Below are positions 1-11,400 of a stretch of 64,000 bases of DNA, piece after piece. Source of the DNA: Theristus sp. LFF4_11 (taxonomy: Eukaryota; Nematoda; Chromadorea; Monhysterida; Xyalidae); assembly GCA_030248135.1 (NCBI GenBank), contig JASANC010002819.1, forward strand, positions 1-64,000. The letters are read 5' to 3'. The position numbers and the translations under genes are program-made. The notes beneath the pieces were generated by a model that did no database searches, was not told where the DNA came from, and saw only the letters and a program-made list of their open reading frames with translations. Within the stretch, counting starts at the first letter, position 1; every line of letters starts with the position of its first letter.

Positions 1-491
1 CAATCAGTTCAAGGCTCCAGGGATATTGTGCACCAGCATCCTTTAGGGGGATCGTTCTTGGTATTCATGAAGAATAGCGGGTTTTTGCAATTCGTTCACA
101 AACGAACGGGCGCTTGGCTTTGCGGGTCTCTTCATAGTTGTTTTAGTTCGGAGGAATCGGAGGGGAGGGGGGGGGGGGCAAGCCGCCGGGCACGCGTGCA
201 CGCGTGTCAAAAATCGTTCGTTGTTACGCATTGTTTTCGATCCGCTCGTTTGCGAGCGTTTTTCAAAAAACCCGCTGTTAATGCCGTGGTGGCGGCACTG
301 AACGACAGCAATCAATCGGTCCTCGTCCAATCATCATGACGTTTTCTGGTGGTCCCCGTACAACTGGCCAGTTCGCACGTGCTTTTCCACCTCATTGCTG
401 CTGCAGATACTGACGGAGAGTGAAGTTTTTTATGTACTTTGTTCCATACTTATATTGTTTTGTTAAGCTGTGAATTGTTGAATTTCTTCAG

Positions 492-574
492 ACACTCAAC
501 GACGACCGCGGCGTAAGGACCAAGCAGGCGCGACGAACATGTTTGTGGTCGAGCAGACGACTGTTGCTTTATAG
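492..574 (+). CDS. possible 3'-terminal exon of a gene entering from the left
   Basis: A pyrimidine-rich acceptor (AATTTCTTCAG) ends at 491. The following 83 bases read in one frame as NTQRRPRRKDQAG, then ATNMFVVEQTTVAL and a stop at 572-574. A possible preceding exon ends near 420 at a GTGAAG donor with matching phase (one base left over). An AATAAA-like signal follows near 806. The C-terminus would be basic and then hydrophobic. I do not recognise it. Everything upstream would lie left of the window or in poorly coding DNA, so this could also be chance. Confidence 0.25.
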
Positions 575-969
575 CTTTAAAAACGAATCCGAACACTCAC
601 TGTGTTGTTTTTGTGTTGCTGCTGAGCACCACCACTACTACATGTCGCGTTATAACTCGCATGATCGTCGTTGGCGTTTGTTTGTCTGTTGTCTTTTTTG
701 TCCCATCGTTCATGCTGTGCGTTTGTTTGTTTTTTGAAAAAAAACGTGTTTGTCGTCAAGCTGTTCTTACAGTTCTGTTTGAATTCAGACCACCAAAACC
801 AAACAAATAAAAACCATTCACAGTCGGTAATGTTTTTTATTAAATCATCAAAACAAAAGCTGCGACAGTTTTGTGAAACCGGTTTGCACAATTGAAGTTT
901 TCTTCGTTTCGCTATTATCCAAGATTCCAAACCTGGAAGAATCAGTCATACGTTCGTATGTTGCTCAAT

Positions 970-1080
970 GTTAATCTTTTATCTTCTGTGCCCGTTGTCA
1001 TTGCGTATTATAAGGAAATTTTGTGACTGCTTTTGGTCGTTACCGCTTTCGAGCGCGTTGAGTTGAATTAAATTGAGAAA
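970..1080 (+). repeat. dispersed repeat A, copy 1
   Basis: About 105 bp starting TCTTTTATCTTCTGTGCCCG and ending near GAGTTGAATTAAATTGAG recur almost unchanged, in the same orientation, at 19755-19865 inside intron 1 of the folate cyclo-ligase gene. No inverted ends or coding potential are visible. Confidence 0.75.
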
Positions 1081-1724
1081 TACCTAAAATATTGGTGACA
1101 CTGCTTAGGAATTAGAAATATCCAGCACGGGCGTTTCAAACGGAATCAGCCAAGTTTCATGGCCAAAAATTAAAATTTTTGTTGGTTTCGGGTGGATTGA
1201 ATCGAATGGTTTGTTTCACTGAGCGTGATAAATTTCGAACTGCCTACAGACGGAGGACAACTGCCATTGTGTGACCGATTTGGTATGATTAAAGTTTTCA
1301 TTCTCAAAAATTGGTGGTTTCCTCCAGCCCGAAGATCAGAGCACATCGGGTTAAACAGCTGTTTGTGAGAATGTCGCTGTGGTGTGCCATTGTCTGTGTT
1401 CCTGCGTTTCTGCCAAGCCTGAGCTGAACAAAACTCTAACAAAGGTTTGTGGTTTTATTCATCGCTTAGCAATGGTTGAACTGTTTAATTCATCACAGCT
1501 GTATCGATGAACAAAATGAAGATAAAAGCCTGATTAGATTTGATGAAAAAAACTAGATTTGAAAAGCGTTCAGTTTCATGTTTTCATTCATCTTTTCAGT
1601 AAAAAACGTTTCAATTCAAATTCAATTCAGTTTCAGCACTCCTTGTCGTGTTCCGTGATTGTTTGGGACGTTTGGCATTTTTCCAAATCGCACAAGCTCG
1701 GAGCATGTGTAATGACAAGGTGCG

Positions 1725-1802
1725 GAGCGTGTGCGCTGCGCTAGTGGATGATGAGCATGAGCATACTGAAACATGTGCGCGTGCGTTTTGAATAAAGAAG
1801 CA
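1725..1802 (+). repeat. dispersed repeat B, copy 1
   Basis: The segment containing GCGCTAGTGGATGATGAGCA and ending GCGTGCGTTTTGAATAAAGAAGC is shared with 19012-19092 in the same orientation, with a few substitutions. Its function is unknown. Confidence 0.65.
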
Positions 1803-2004
1803 TTACGCCCTACCCCCCCCCCCTCACCCAAGGTCCCGCTTTCGCTACTGGAGGCGCTTGCATATCATATGTGGTTCTTCGGACTCCCTGATTGATTTAC
1901 CACAACTTTGATTTTTGAAATAAAAAAATGACGATTTTTCTTTTTTTTAACAACCTAAACCGGATTAAAAAAAACGAATTATTTTTAAACCCTCCTAAAC
2001 AGTA

Positions 2005-2560
2005 CCGTGGGCGGGGGGGGTGGGGGGGGGTGCCCGTACACCCCCCCCCCCGAGCACCCGTGACCGTCGGGTGGGGGGGGGGTGGGGGGGCACCGTGCCA
2101 CCCCCCCTAAAACCGGGCACCCCCCCCCCCATCGTACCCCCCCCTCGAAAATTTGGCCGACACCCCCCCCCACCCCCCCATGAAATTTTGTCTGGCGGAC
2201 ACCCCCCCCCCCAAAATTTTCTGCACACCCTAAAATTTTTTTCGAAAATCATGATTTTTTGTCTATAAAGTCCATAATATAAGCTGAATATATGATAACT
2301 TGACCATCTTCATTGTAATTTCAACGATTTTGCAGCAAAATTTAGCGTTTTTCCTTCAAAATTTGAGCGAAAAATTATCATGGGGGGGGGGGGGGGGGTG
2401 GACCCCCCCCCACAGAAAATTTTGAAAAAATGCACCCCCCCCATGGGACCCCCCTGGGGGGGGGGCCCACGTTACCATAGGTTGGCCCCCCCCCTCACTT
2501 TGGGGTCGCCACCCCCCCCCGGTACCATACCCCCCCCCTCGAACTTTTTTTTGGGCCCAC
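2005..2560. repeat. poly-C / poly-G low-complexity block
   Basis: Dense runs of 7 to 18 C or G alternate with short mixed sequence. G-runs dominate the start, C-runs follow, and a second G-run block lies at 2383-2400. Open frames across it give only Gly/Pro-rich nonsense. The strand switches between G-rich and C-rich give quadruplex and hairpin potential on both strands. Confidence 0.85.
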
Positions 2561-2762
2561 GGTACTGCTCCTAAACCTAACCCCACGCCCCACGTCGACG
2601 ACAGGCCCACCCCACCCGACCCAACCCACGGCTCTGGAACAACTATGCCTCTAACCTTCATTTTCTGAACTCCACCTAGATAAGGACTGAGAAGACGATC
2701 GGTCGGATGGGGCAGCCGCGACGGTGCTGATTTTGTAAACAGTGCAACACAAGCTAGAAATC

Positions 2763-5700
2763 ATGAGTGACGATCAGCAGAGCGATTCAAGTGACGATTA
2801 TTTCTCTCCGGCGCAATCGAACGCACAAACATTTGATCCGAGGCCGCACGAAGTTCGCGTCGTCAAATCTGAAACCGGTGATAAACATTGAGAAATAGTT
2901 TTTTGTCACTTCCCCGCTGGTTTTTTTTGCATAAAAACGTCGGTTTTTTTGCAGAAATTTTGGACCGTTTGCAGAAATTTTTTTACCAGATTTCTGCAAA
3001 TTGCAGAAACAGATTTGCATACAAACTTTGGTTCTGCAATATTCATTTTGTGCTTAGCGCTTGACTGAGGTTTCACATTAACATGGATGGAAGAAATTTC
3101 AAATAGTTTTTTTTATCAAAAACAGTTGTTTCGGCGGTTTTGCTGTAGCGCAATGATTGGCGTTTTGTTTTGCCTTCGTAAATAAAATTCGGAGTATTTC
3201 AAATTCGAAAAATAAAACAGAATCAGATCAAATCGAAAATTATTGTTTGCTGTTAGACTTTCTGTTTGGAATTAGAATGAAGTGATCCATCATCCACACA
3301 ACAAAAGATGCAAAAATAAGACACTGGCGGAGCCGCGGAGGTACGGTGCGCAAATTTGTCGTCGAGCCGGTTGAGAATCTCAGCAACCGATTCGAAGACG
3401 CGCACAGCGTTCTCAAGGCTGCCAAAATATTCTACCGTCTGAGATGGATGGATCTGAACAGCTGCTGGCGCACGGAAATGCCGAGCCGATCTGCTGTATC
3501 TGCATCAGTTTTATTCATCAATTTTGCCGGGCAAGGGCAGTATCGCTGACGAATGAAAACGATTCAAACGCGAACAAATTCAATTCCCTGGTCCGAGTAT
3601 AACTGCAGGCAAGCATGCAGTATCTGGGGATGAAAACAAAGAGGCGATACAAAATCGAACCGAATAATGTGAACTGCACCTTTGAGAACGTCGAACCGAC
3701 CGAAGCCACCGCTTTGATTGCGGGATTTGAGCAATGAGGATTTTCATATTGATTGTGTTGTTTTTAGGTTGAATGAATTGAAACGAATGATTGGTGATTT
3801 GTTTGGTTTGGTAATCTGGTTTGGTTTTGGTGTTCTTTTTCTGAATCTTTGAAATATTCTGCGGTAAAACGATGTAATTGGCAATTGCAATTCTGCGCAT
3901 CGTTAAGAAATGATGCTCAGAGCAAAAAAATGACATTAAACAAACACAAAAACCATTTTCGCCGTGTTTTTGAAATTTGCAGAAACCAAATTTCATTTGC
4001 AGAATTTTTTTTACCAAATTTCTGCAAATTGCAGAGCCGACTTTTTGAAAAAAACCTAGCTTCCCCGTCCACTACATATAGAATGACATCAAAAATGCGG
4101 TACTTATTTTATTTGCAATAAATTTTGATGTATGTACAGCATGGCCGAATAAATGAGGCAGTTCAATCAAGGCGGGATTAGTCGCAGACTAGGAGTTGCC
4201 TTTTTCAAAAATGCCAGCAGAATTCCCAATCATGTGTGCAAGGGAGAAAGAATGAACAGAAAACAGAATATCGCGGATAATCCAGAAGTTAAAAAAAACG
4301 CGTCAAATTTGGCACACAATTTGTTTTCTGAATGTCTTTTTTCTTTCATTCAAAATTCGCGCGCTCCTTGCACCCTGAGAAAAGCTGCCATGTTTAATCG
4401 GCCATACCGTACGCACCATGAGATGCTATCCATGCAACCAATGAACACTGTGCGTTGCTGCGCATAGGGTTTGGCTTCAACGTCAAGGGGCAAGTGAGCG
4501 AAGGCGGCCAGCTGCGCAGCATCAATGGTGAGCTGTATGCGCCGTTGCAACACGTGAGCGCAGTGCTCAGGGGTGGCGCCGCCGACAGAGCAGGCCTGCG
4601 ACGGGGCGACCGCATTCTCTCCGTGTACGTTTGTGGTGCGTGTGGGTGTGTGGGTGGTGGTGGCTGTGGCACACTGTGTGCGCTGTTGTGTCCTTGCAGC
4701 AACAGCGTCAGCGTCGAGGGCGCAACACATCGGCAAGTGGTCGAGCTGATCAAACAGGGCACCGATGTGCTCGACTTGCTCGTTGTCTCCGTGCACCCGA
4801 TGGACGCTGAACGCCTCGATCCCTCGTCTGCTCTCTCTGCTGCCAACAACGGACGATGGTTGGTGAACGACACACCCTCCGTTCGTCACAACGTTTAAAA
4901 ATGCGTTGCAGCGTTAGCCAGTTAGAATGGGTTTAAATTAGAGGCGTAAATCCGAAGCAAACGGAACATGCAGTTTCCTCATTCTCCATTTGACAAAATC
5001 CTGTTCGTGTGCCGGTGTACGTAACTAAAACGTCCGAAACAGTTGCGTAAGTTAGCTTGCTCGAGATAAGCTCATGTTTGGATGGGATGGGACCGCTGTG
5101 AGTGTTGTTTTTGTTGTTTTTGTTTCTTTGTTGTCAATGCCATCTTTTGTGTTGCAACAGCAGGTACACGCAGAACAACGCGAGCACGCACACTGAGCCA
5201 GTGCCGCGTGCGTACGTGACGCACTACTCTTACGATTACTCCGAGAAACGCTCTTTGCCAATCACCATTCCCAGCTGGCAGTCGGTTCGAGGTTTCCTCG
5301 AGAGATTCGTGGTGCGTTTGTTAGTGTCGAACCATGTTGGTTGACCTCGAACTGACATTGCTGTGTGTCCGGATAAAAGGGGCAATTCGCTCATTCACTT
5401 TGCCAGTTGCATGAAAAAGTTATGCTTTCAAGAAGACGCTGTCGTTAGAAATTGATGTTCTCTGCGAAATTCATGATTCTGAAAATTCATGATTTGAAAC
5501 ATTTTCATTGCGACAGGCGTTCAACATTCACATGGCCGGTAGACATCTGTGCTCGCGGCGCTACAGTGAATTCGTGGATCTGCACAATGCGCTCAAAATG
5601 GAGTTTGTCGACTATAATTTCCCGAAGCTACCCGGAAAGTGGCCTTTCACGTTGAACGATCAACAACTGGACTCAAGGAGACGCGGGCTGGAGCAGTACT

Positions 5701-7387
5701 TGGAGAAAGGTGGGCGCTTTCTTGGGAAGAACGGGCACGATCGTTTATCGTTTTGTGAAGTTTCCTAATTGTCGATGTTTCAGTTTGCGCCGTTCGTGTG
5801 ATCGCCGAAAGTGAACTGATGACAAAATTCCTAACGGAGCAGCCCGGCCAGGAGGTTGTTAGCGATTTGTGTTTGTGTTGGCACGCATGATGCCCTTTGC
5901 GTACATGCACCAGTTCATTGCAGGCCATGGTGAGCGATGTCGACTTGAAAGTGCTGCTGCCTGATCAGACGGCTGTGTCGATTACGGTCGAACGCAACGC
6001 TTCAGCGGCTCGTGTCTTCAAGGCAAATGCTTTGTAAAAGAACTCTGAGAACCGTTTGAGGCCGAGAAACGTGCTACACTACGCTGTAGCACTTTGTTTA
6101 TTTTAAATTTCATTTCAGTTAGTGTGCAATCGACTGGGTGTCACTGAAGAAGTTGCAAACGTGTGTGCTTTATTTGAGTTGATCGAGCCGAATTTTGGTG
6201 CGTTTGCGTTGTGTGCATTCAGCAATGATTGCGTTTGTAGCACCAAATCGTTGCTACTTGGCTAACAACAGCGTGCAACAGCTGCTTGTACTCGCTCAGA
6301 GCGGCGCATCGCGTGGGCGGAGTGCCCGCACGCACTCTACATCCAGAACTATGCGTCTGCGGCGTCTTCGTGTTTGCTCTTCAAAAAGTGGCTCTTTGAC
6401 GTCTCGATGGAGATACGTCTCTGCAAAGCGCACAGCTTCTTCAAACAGCTCTGTTACCACCAGGTGCACTGCAACAGTTGTTCATTGTTCATCAAAACGC
6501 GTCGCTCTGCTTGTTTTAAATACCGAAGCGTATTCAGGCCGTCAGCGATACGAACTCGGGTCAAATCAAGGCCGGCGGCAAGTTGTACCAGCTGAAAGCC
6601 GTACAGGAAGTGTCTAGAAGTGATGAGGTAGCTAATGAAAAGGCAGTTTGCCCATCCGATTTTGAGTTCTCCATTCTGCTTGAACAATTAAGCAAACAAT
6701 AATGAACGTTGGTGCAACTGGCGACTTGCCTCTCGCAGTATCTTGCGATGGCGCGCAGTCTGCCCGGCTACGGCGTCGTCTCGTTTCCGTGTTGCGCGTG
6801 CGACAGCCGCAAGAACGGCAATGTGGCGTTGTGCGTTGCGTTCGAGCACGTCGCGCTGCAGGCCTACAGTGAGCATGGACAGCCGGAGGTTGGTTGACCG
6901 CGCGCTACAACAACGCTGTGTATGACGTACACGAACACCGTCAAGCATCGCCCCATGCAACTCCATTCCCACACACGTTGTTGTTGTTCATGGCGGCTGT
7001 AGCGCCAGGCGTAGGCTGAAGGCGACCGCTGTTGCAGGCACGGATGCACGTGCAGTGCGTGTTTGTTGTTCAGGAGCAACGACTGACGTTCGAGTGGTCG
7101 ATCGTGCTGCAATGGAGTGTCGTTGATGACGGCGCTGCGTTCGCGTTCGAGTACCAGCGTGCCAACGGCAAACCGCCGAAACGCGTCAAGTTCATGTCGC
7201 CGTTCGTAAGTGCATCCAGGCGTGTTTGATTGGTGTTCACTGTTCTGCTGGCTGGTTGCTCAGGATCAGCCGATTCAAGCAAGAGCGACTGACGTTTCAG
7301 GCAGCGTTCATGAACGAGTGCTTCGAGCAGGTGCACTATGAACGACGCAACGCGGACACCGATGAGAACAACGAACAGTCGCTCTGA
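2763..7387 (+). CDS. SNX27: sorting nexin 27 (PDZ, PX, FERM-like), complete
   Basis: Thirteen exons with closing phases: 2763-2877, 4468-4624, 4700-4858, 5161-5311, 5517-5709, 5784-5854, 5924-6022, 6119-6197, 6300-6463, 6538-6627, 6739-6888, 7074-7205 and 7301-7387. They give 548 aa, against about 541 in human. The PDZ domain (about 30-125) has the GFGFNV carboxylate loop. The PX domain (about 155-270) has [14 protein letters not shown] and PGKWPF. The FERM-like part has [14 protein letters not shown] and [10 protein letters not shown]. Family role: cargo adaptor on early endosomes, whose PDZ domain binds C-terminal ligands and the retromer subunit VPS26 and whose PX domain binds PI3P. The start ATG follows a long G/C tract, and the first exon carries an acidic tail as in animals. 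Intron 7 appears to use a GC donor (AAG then GCAAAT). The exon 4 start could be 3 bases later. Confidence 0.93.
3283..3737 (+). pseudogene. coding-like fragment inside SNX27 intron 1
   Basis: Two stretches read like exons. About 3283-3549 includes [20 protein letters not shown] and [14 protein letters not shown] before a stop. About 3610-3737, behind ACTGCAG, includes [16 protein letters not shown] and ends [11 protein letters not shown] with a stop. No initiator ATG is found for the first. Similar AAATTTCTGCAAATTGCAGA tracts flank the fragment at about 2990-3010 and 4015-4036. I do not recognise the protein. It may be a captured gene fragment, part of a transposon, or a nested gene with a missed first exon. 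Confidence 0.3.
4137..4409 (+). mobile_element. Tc1/mariner-type MITE, copy 1 (SNX27 intron 1)
   Basis: A 273-bp element starts CAGCATGGCCGAATAAATGA and ends with the imperfect inverted match of CGGTATGGCCGATTAAACAT. It is flanked by TA on both sides, the target duplication of the Tc1/mariner superfamily. It shares internal sequence (GATTAGTCGCAGACTAGGAG) with the copies at 47185 and 27054. It has no open frame and sits 58 bp from the SNX27 exon 2 acceptor. Confidence 0.85.
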
Positions 7388-8497
7388 GCGCGCAACGCTC
7401 TGCGTTTATGCATGCTTTCTTTTCGTACTATTCTCTATTCTGTTGTATTTATTTTTCCTTTGTGAACTGTCTTGAATGTTTTTTCCGAATTGAAAGCTGG
7501 GTTAACGTGGATTGGTTTTGTTTAAAAGCCGATTTTTTTGTTGCGCATCAGCAATAGGCGCTAACTTAGTATTATCGTTGTGCCATCATTGTCGTGCTTG
7601 TCTGTTTTTTGTCTTCACATTTTGCAATGATATATTGTTTCACAATCATACTTGTCGCTTTATGCAATGATTTTTGCCAAATTTATCAAGAAACTTACCA
7701 TTTATATGTTGCATATGGGTTTGACGTTGGTAAAAGGGACGTTATCGTTGAATACTATTCAGAAATACCATGCGAATTTTGTTTTGTGTTTCAGCCGGTT
7801 TTATGCTGCATTCCTTCATGTTATCTCGATATTTTTCATGTTGCAGACTCCCAATTAAAAAACAGCACACAGTAAGTACGTTGAATTATTATTACTCTTT
7901 AAAAAATCTGCACTTTTATCGCAGACAAATGAACTTTTCCAAGATTTCTGTGTTCCACAAAAAGCGTGTATTGTGATTGTTTATTTCGCTAATAAAGGAT
8001 TACTCAAATGATCACCTGTTCATTATGAACAAGCAACATACGCTGATGGATTTATTGTTGTTGTAGAATGTTTGCATCCCGATCCCAGTGACTTTATCAG
8101 AATGAAATGAGCTATCAATAGTGGTCATTGTTGCTGCTGTGGTTTTTTTCGCTGGTTTTCTCGGCAGTTGGTGGACTGGCACTGGCTTCTGTGTGTTAAA
8201 GGCATAATGTTTGTGTTTTGTTTGACAATAAGCGTTTTGATAAATTGTTACATTGTTTAATGGCTGTCAAGTGACTAGATTATGCTGGGAAATGTGCATA
8301 AAACGGTGGCAAACCAGTTGTGAGCGGGCGGCGTTGTGTTGTCAGAGCAGATCATTGTTTCAGCGTTCAGTTGAATCAATGACATGTGCCGATGTGCACT
8401 TGTTGTACTTGTCGTGCTTGTATCAATAGTTGGCTGTCTTGAGTGCGTCATGAAACAAACTGATGTGCCATTGTATTTTTGAGCATAGACCAGTGCC
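7388..8497. other. intergenic spacer SNX27 to ANKRD
   Basis: AT-rich, T-rich on the + strand; I see no gene. Both neighbouring genes read rightward, so this holds the SNX27 3' end and the promoter of the ankyrin gene. Confidence 0.5.
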
Positions 8498-11400
8498 ATG
8501 TCACAAGCATCGTCCAATGAGAGTGCTGCGACGCCGCGGCTGCCTGTCACCGTTGCTGCCCCGGTGTCCGTCATCACTGAGACGAACGAAGCGGCGGCGT
8601 CTGACACTGGCACAGGTCAACTGCTTTCTTGCCTCTGTCGAAACTTGAGAATTTTACCTTCGGAAAACTTTCATAAGAATGATGTCATGTTGCGCCAATT
8701 TCAGTGTGTCCACCAAGCATCATCATTGACGACGACACGTTGAGCGAGGCAGGCAAATCGGCCTGTTCGTTTGGCAGTCCGAATCCGAGCGAAGCCGATG
8801 ACGGTGACGGCACTGGTACTACTGGGCGTGTTTGTTTTGAATCACCTGAAAACTAACTGCATTCCAATTTGCTCGACTTTGTTACTTTTTACAAATTGAC
8901 ACTGTGATGGGTAAACTGAAGGTGTATGTTTGCTGGTGCGCAGTCGGATTGCACTGTAGTGAAGCGAGCTGTGCATTGAGTGGTGCTCAGGCTCGGTCGA
9001 CGGCCGCAGCAGGAAGCGTCGTCGTGTCGCCACGGACGCGGGCACGCCTCGCTCGGCGTATCCGATGTCCGAACGGCAGCAGCTGGCGCTCTTGAAGAAG
9101 ATCTCGACGCCTGAGTCCGGCTGCAGTGCGCCTGCCGCTTCTGTCGGCAGCGGTGCGTTGTTTGCCAATGGCAGCGATTCGTGACGAGTTCTATCTGACC
9201 AGCACAGAATCAACGTTCTACCATAATTCCATGGCAAACGGAGCACAGAATGCGATTGAGGTTGCGTGGGCGTATGGCATTGCAGATGCAGGCTCGCCAG
9301 CGTGCTCGCCGTGTCCGGTGACGCCAACGAGCGGCAGCAGCCAGTGGTGGCGCAGCGGCAGTGCTCCCGGCGCACGCAGTCGTCTCCGGCTGATCGAACG
9401 ACGACGCGCCAACGGCGAAACGCTGCTGCATGTGGCCGCACGACGCGGCGAACACCAGCGATGTCGCTTTCTGTTGGCACAGGGCGCTCATGTGGACGCC
9501 GTCGACAACGCCGGTGTGTTCGCTGGTGGCACGCTGCACAGCACTGAATGGCATGCTGGCCACTGCTGCACTGCCGCAAACCGCCATTCAATACACACGC
9601 ACACACTCGCAGTTGTTCACCAGGAGATCAGTCGTGTGTTTTTTGTTTGCTCCATCGATTTGTGCTTGCCGTGATTGCTGTGCATGCGACGTGATTTTGC
9701 AGGCTGGACGCCACTGCACGAGTCGTGCAACCACAGCAGCTACAAAGCGGCGCAGGTCTTGCTGAAGCACGGTGCGAACGTGAACGCGCTCGGCGACGGC
9801 GGTGCCACGGCGTTGCACGATGCCGCTGCCAACAACCACTACAAGGTGCTTGTGCTTGAGTCGGTGAAGCAGCATGTGCTTCGTATGAATGTACCACCCA
9901 TCATTAGAACGGGTCGCACCGAAACAAACCATGTGTCATGAAACGTGCGCTTCTAACGCACAGCAACCCGGAGGTTCAGTTTTCAAAACGTTCACCTGAA
10001 GAAATGAGCGAAACGAAAGTTCTGGTTCAAGTGCAAGACAAACGGGCGTTTTCAAAGCAAGTTGTGTCGCTTCGATTTGACACGTTCTGATAAATCAAGA
10101 ATGTGACTGCAGTTGATTCGTCTACTGCTGCGCTATGGTGCTGACGCGGATGCTCGTAACGCGAACGGTCAATCTTCGGTGGACATGTGCACGAATGCCA
10201 ACTGCCTGGCACTACTGACACGACAGGTGGCACTGGCACGCGATGCAAGCTCATCACCTGAGTCCGTTGACCAGGTGGCTGATGCGGGCGACACCGATGA
10301 ACGAACGTCAAACAGTCCACTGTCGGATACTGGTCGGCAATTACATGCATTGGTTTTTTAAAGTTCTGCGGAAAATAAAACAGAGTTAGTAATAATAATA
10401 ATCCGAAAGTAGATATAACCTCTCATTGCGTCGGACAACCGTTCGGCCACTAACTACGCTGAAACAACACACGGTCACGAAACTTTTCTACCCCAGAATT
10501 ACCTTTTCTATCGACTTTAACCGAGTGTCACTGATGGCTGCTTGCGGGTTGCAGATTTGCTGGCGAGCACATCAGCGACCGCAGACAGTTTGCCACGCCA
10601 GCAGCAGCAGCCTCGGCCAACGTCAGCAACGTCGCATGACCTTGATGCTAAAGGGGAGCGGTGCGAGCTCGATGGACAACAACAGCACCAACAACAACGC
10701 CATGCACCCGTCAAGCACACCAGGATTGTGCGCGACGAAATGCCGCCTGAGACGTTGCCACCGGCTATGTCTGGTCAGTATTGCAGTTGGTGATCGAAAG
10801 ATAGATTTGGAAATGTAAATATCAACATGCATCATCACTGATGGAATGATGTGTTAACAATGAAAATTTTGTTTTTAAGTAATGCTGTTTGAGTGAATTG
10901 CAACAACGAATGTGCCCATGCAGACTTGCTCACCGAAACGGCACGACAGCATCCGGACAACAGTGCAAGCGATTCGGTGCAGACGCGTCACAGCACGGCC
11001 TCGTGTGAACCGCTCACCACAGCGCTCTCAACTGACCGTCCGCTGGCGGTTGCAGTGGCAGACTCTGACGCCACGGCCGCACCGACACAAGCAGCTGCGT
11101 TGACGCCTGAAACGGTCGCTGAATGCGACACGAGCAAAGCAGGTTCGTTGAAGTCAGTCGATGCTTGGCGTGCCATGGCCATGCGAGTGTGCACCGTGTT
11201 GCAGTGACGCAGAGCACCACGTCTGAGAGTGCGTCTGCGACGAGCGTCGTTGCGAGCCCGTGGGCCAGCAGCACGCTGCGTCGGTCGGCACGTGGCAAAC
11301 GCCTGCGCTCGCCACTGATCCACTCGTGCTGTGCGCCGTTCACCAGCACGTGCGTGCACGTTCTTTTGCTGTGTTCTTTTGTGGCGCTTCCATGACTGGC

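Larger units (their letters stand above)
575..2762. other. intergenic region upstream of SNX27
   Basis: No gene is supported here. It holds two short dispersed repeats (about 970-1080 and 1725-1802) that both recur near 19 kb, and a 550-bp block of G and C homopolymers (about 2005-2560). The SNX27 promoter must lie in this stretch, but no core element is clear. Confidence 0.5.

Noticed and set aside
1928..2661. Gly/Pro-rich open frames on both strands
   Set aside because: They come from homopolymer G and C runs with no codon structure, start context or splice sites.
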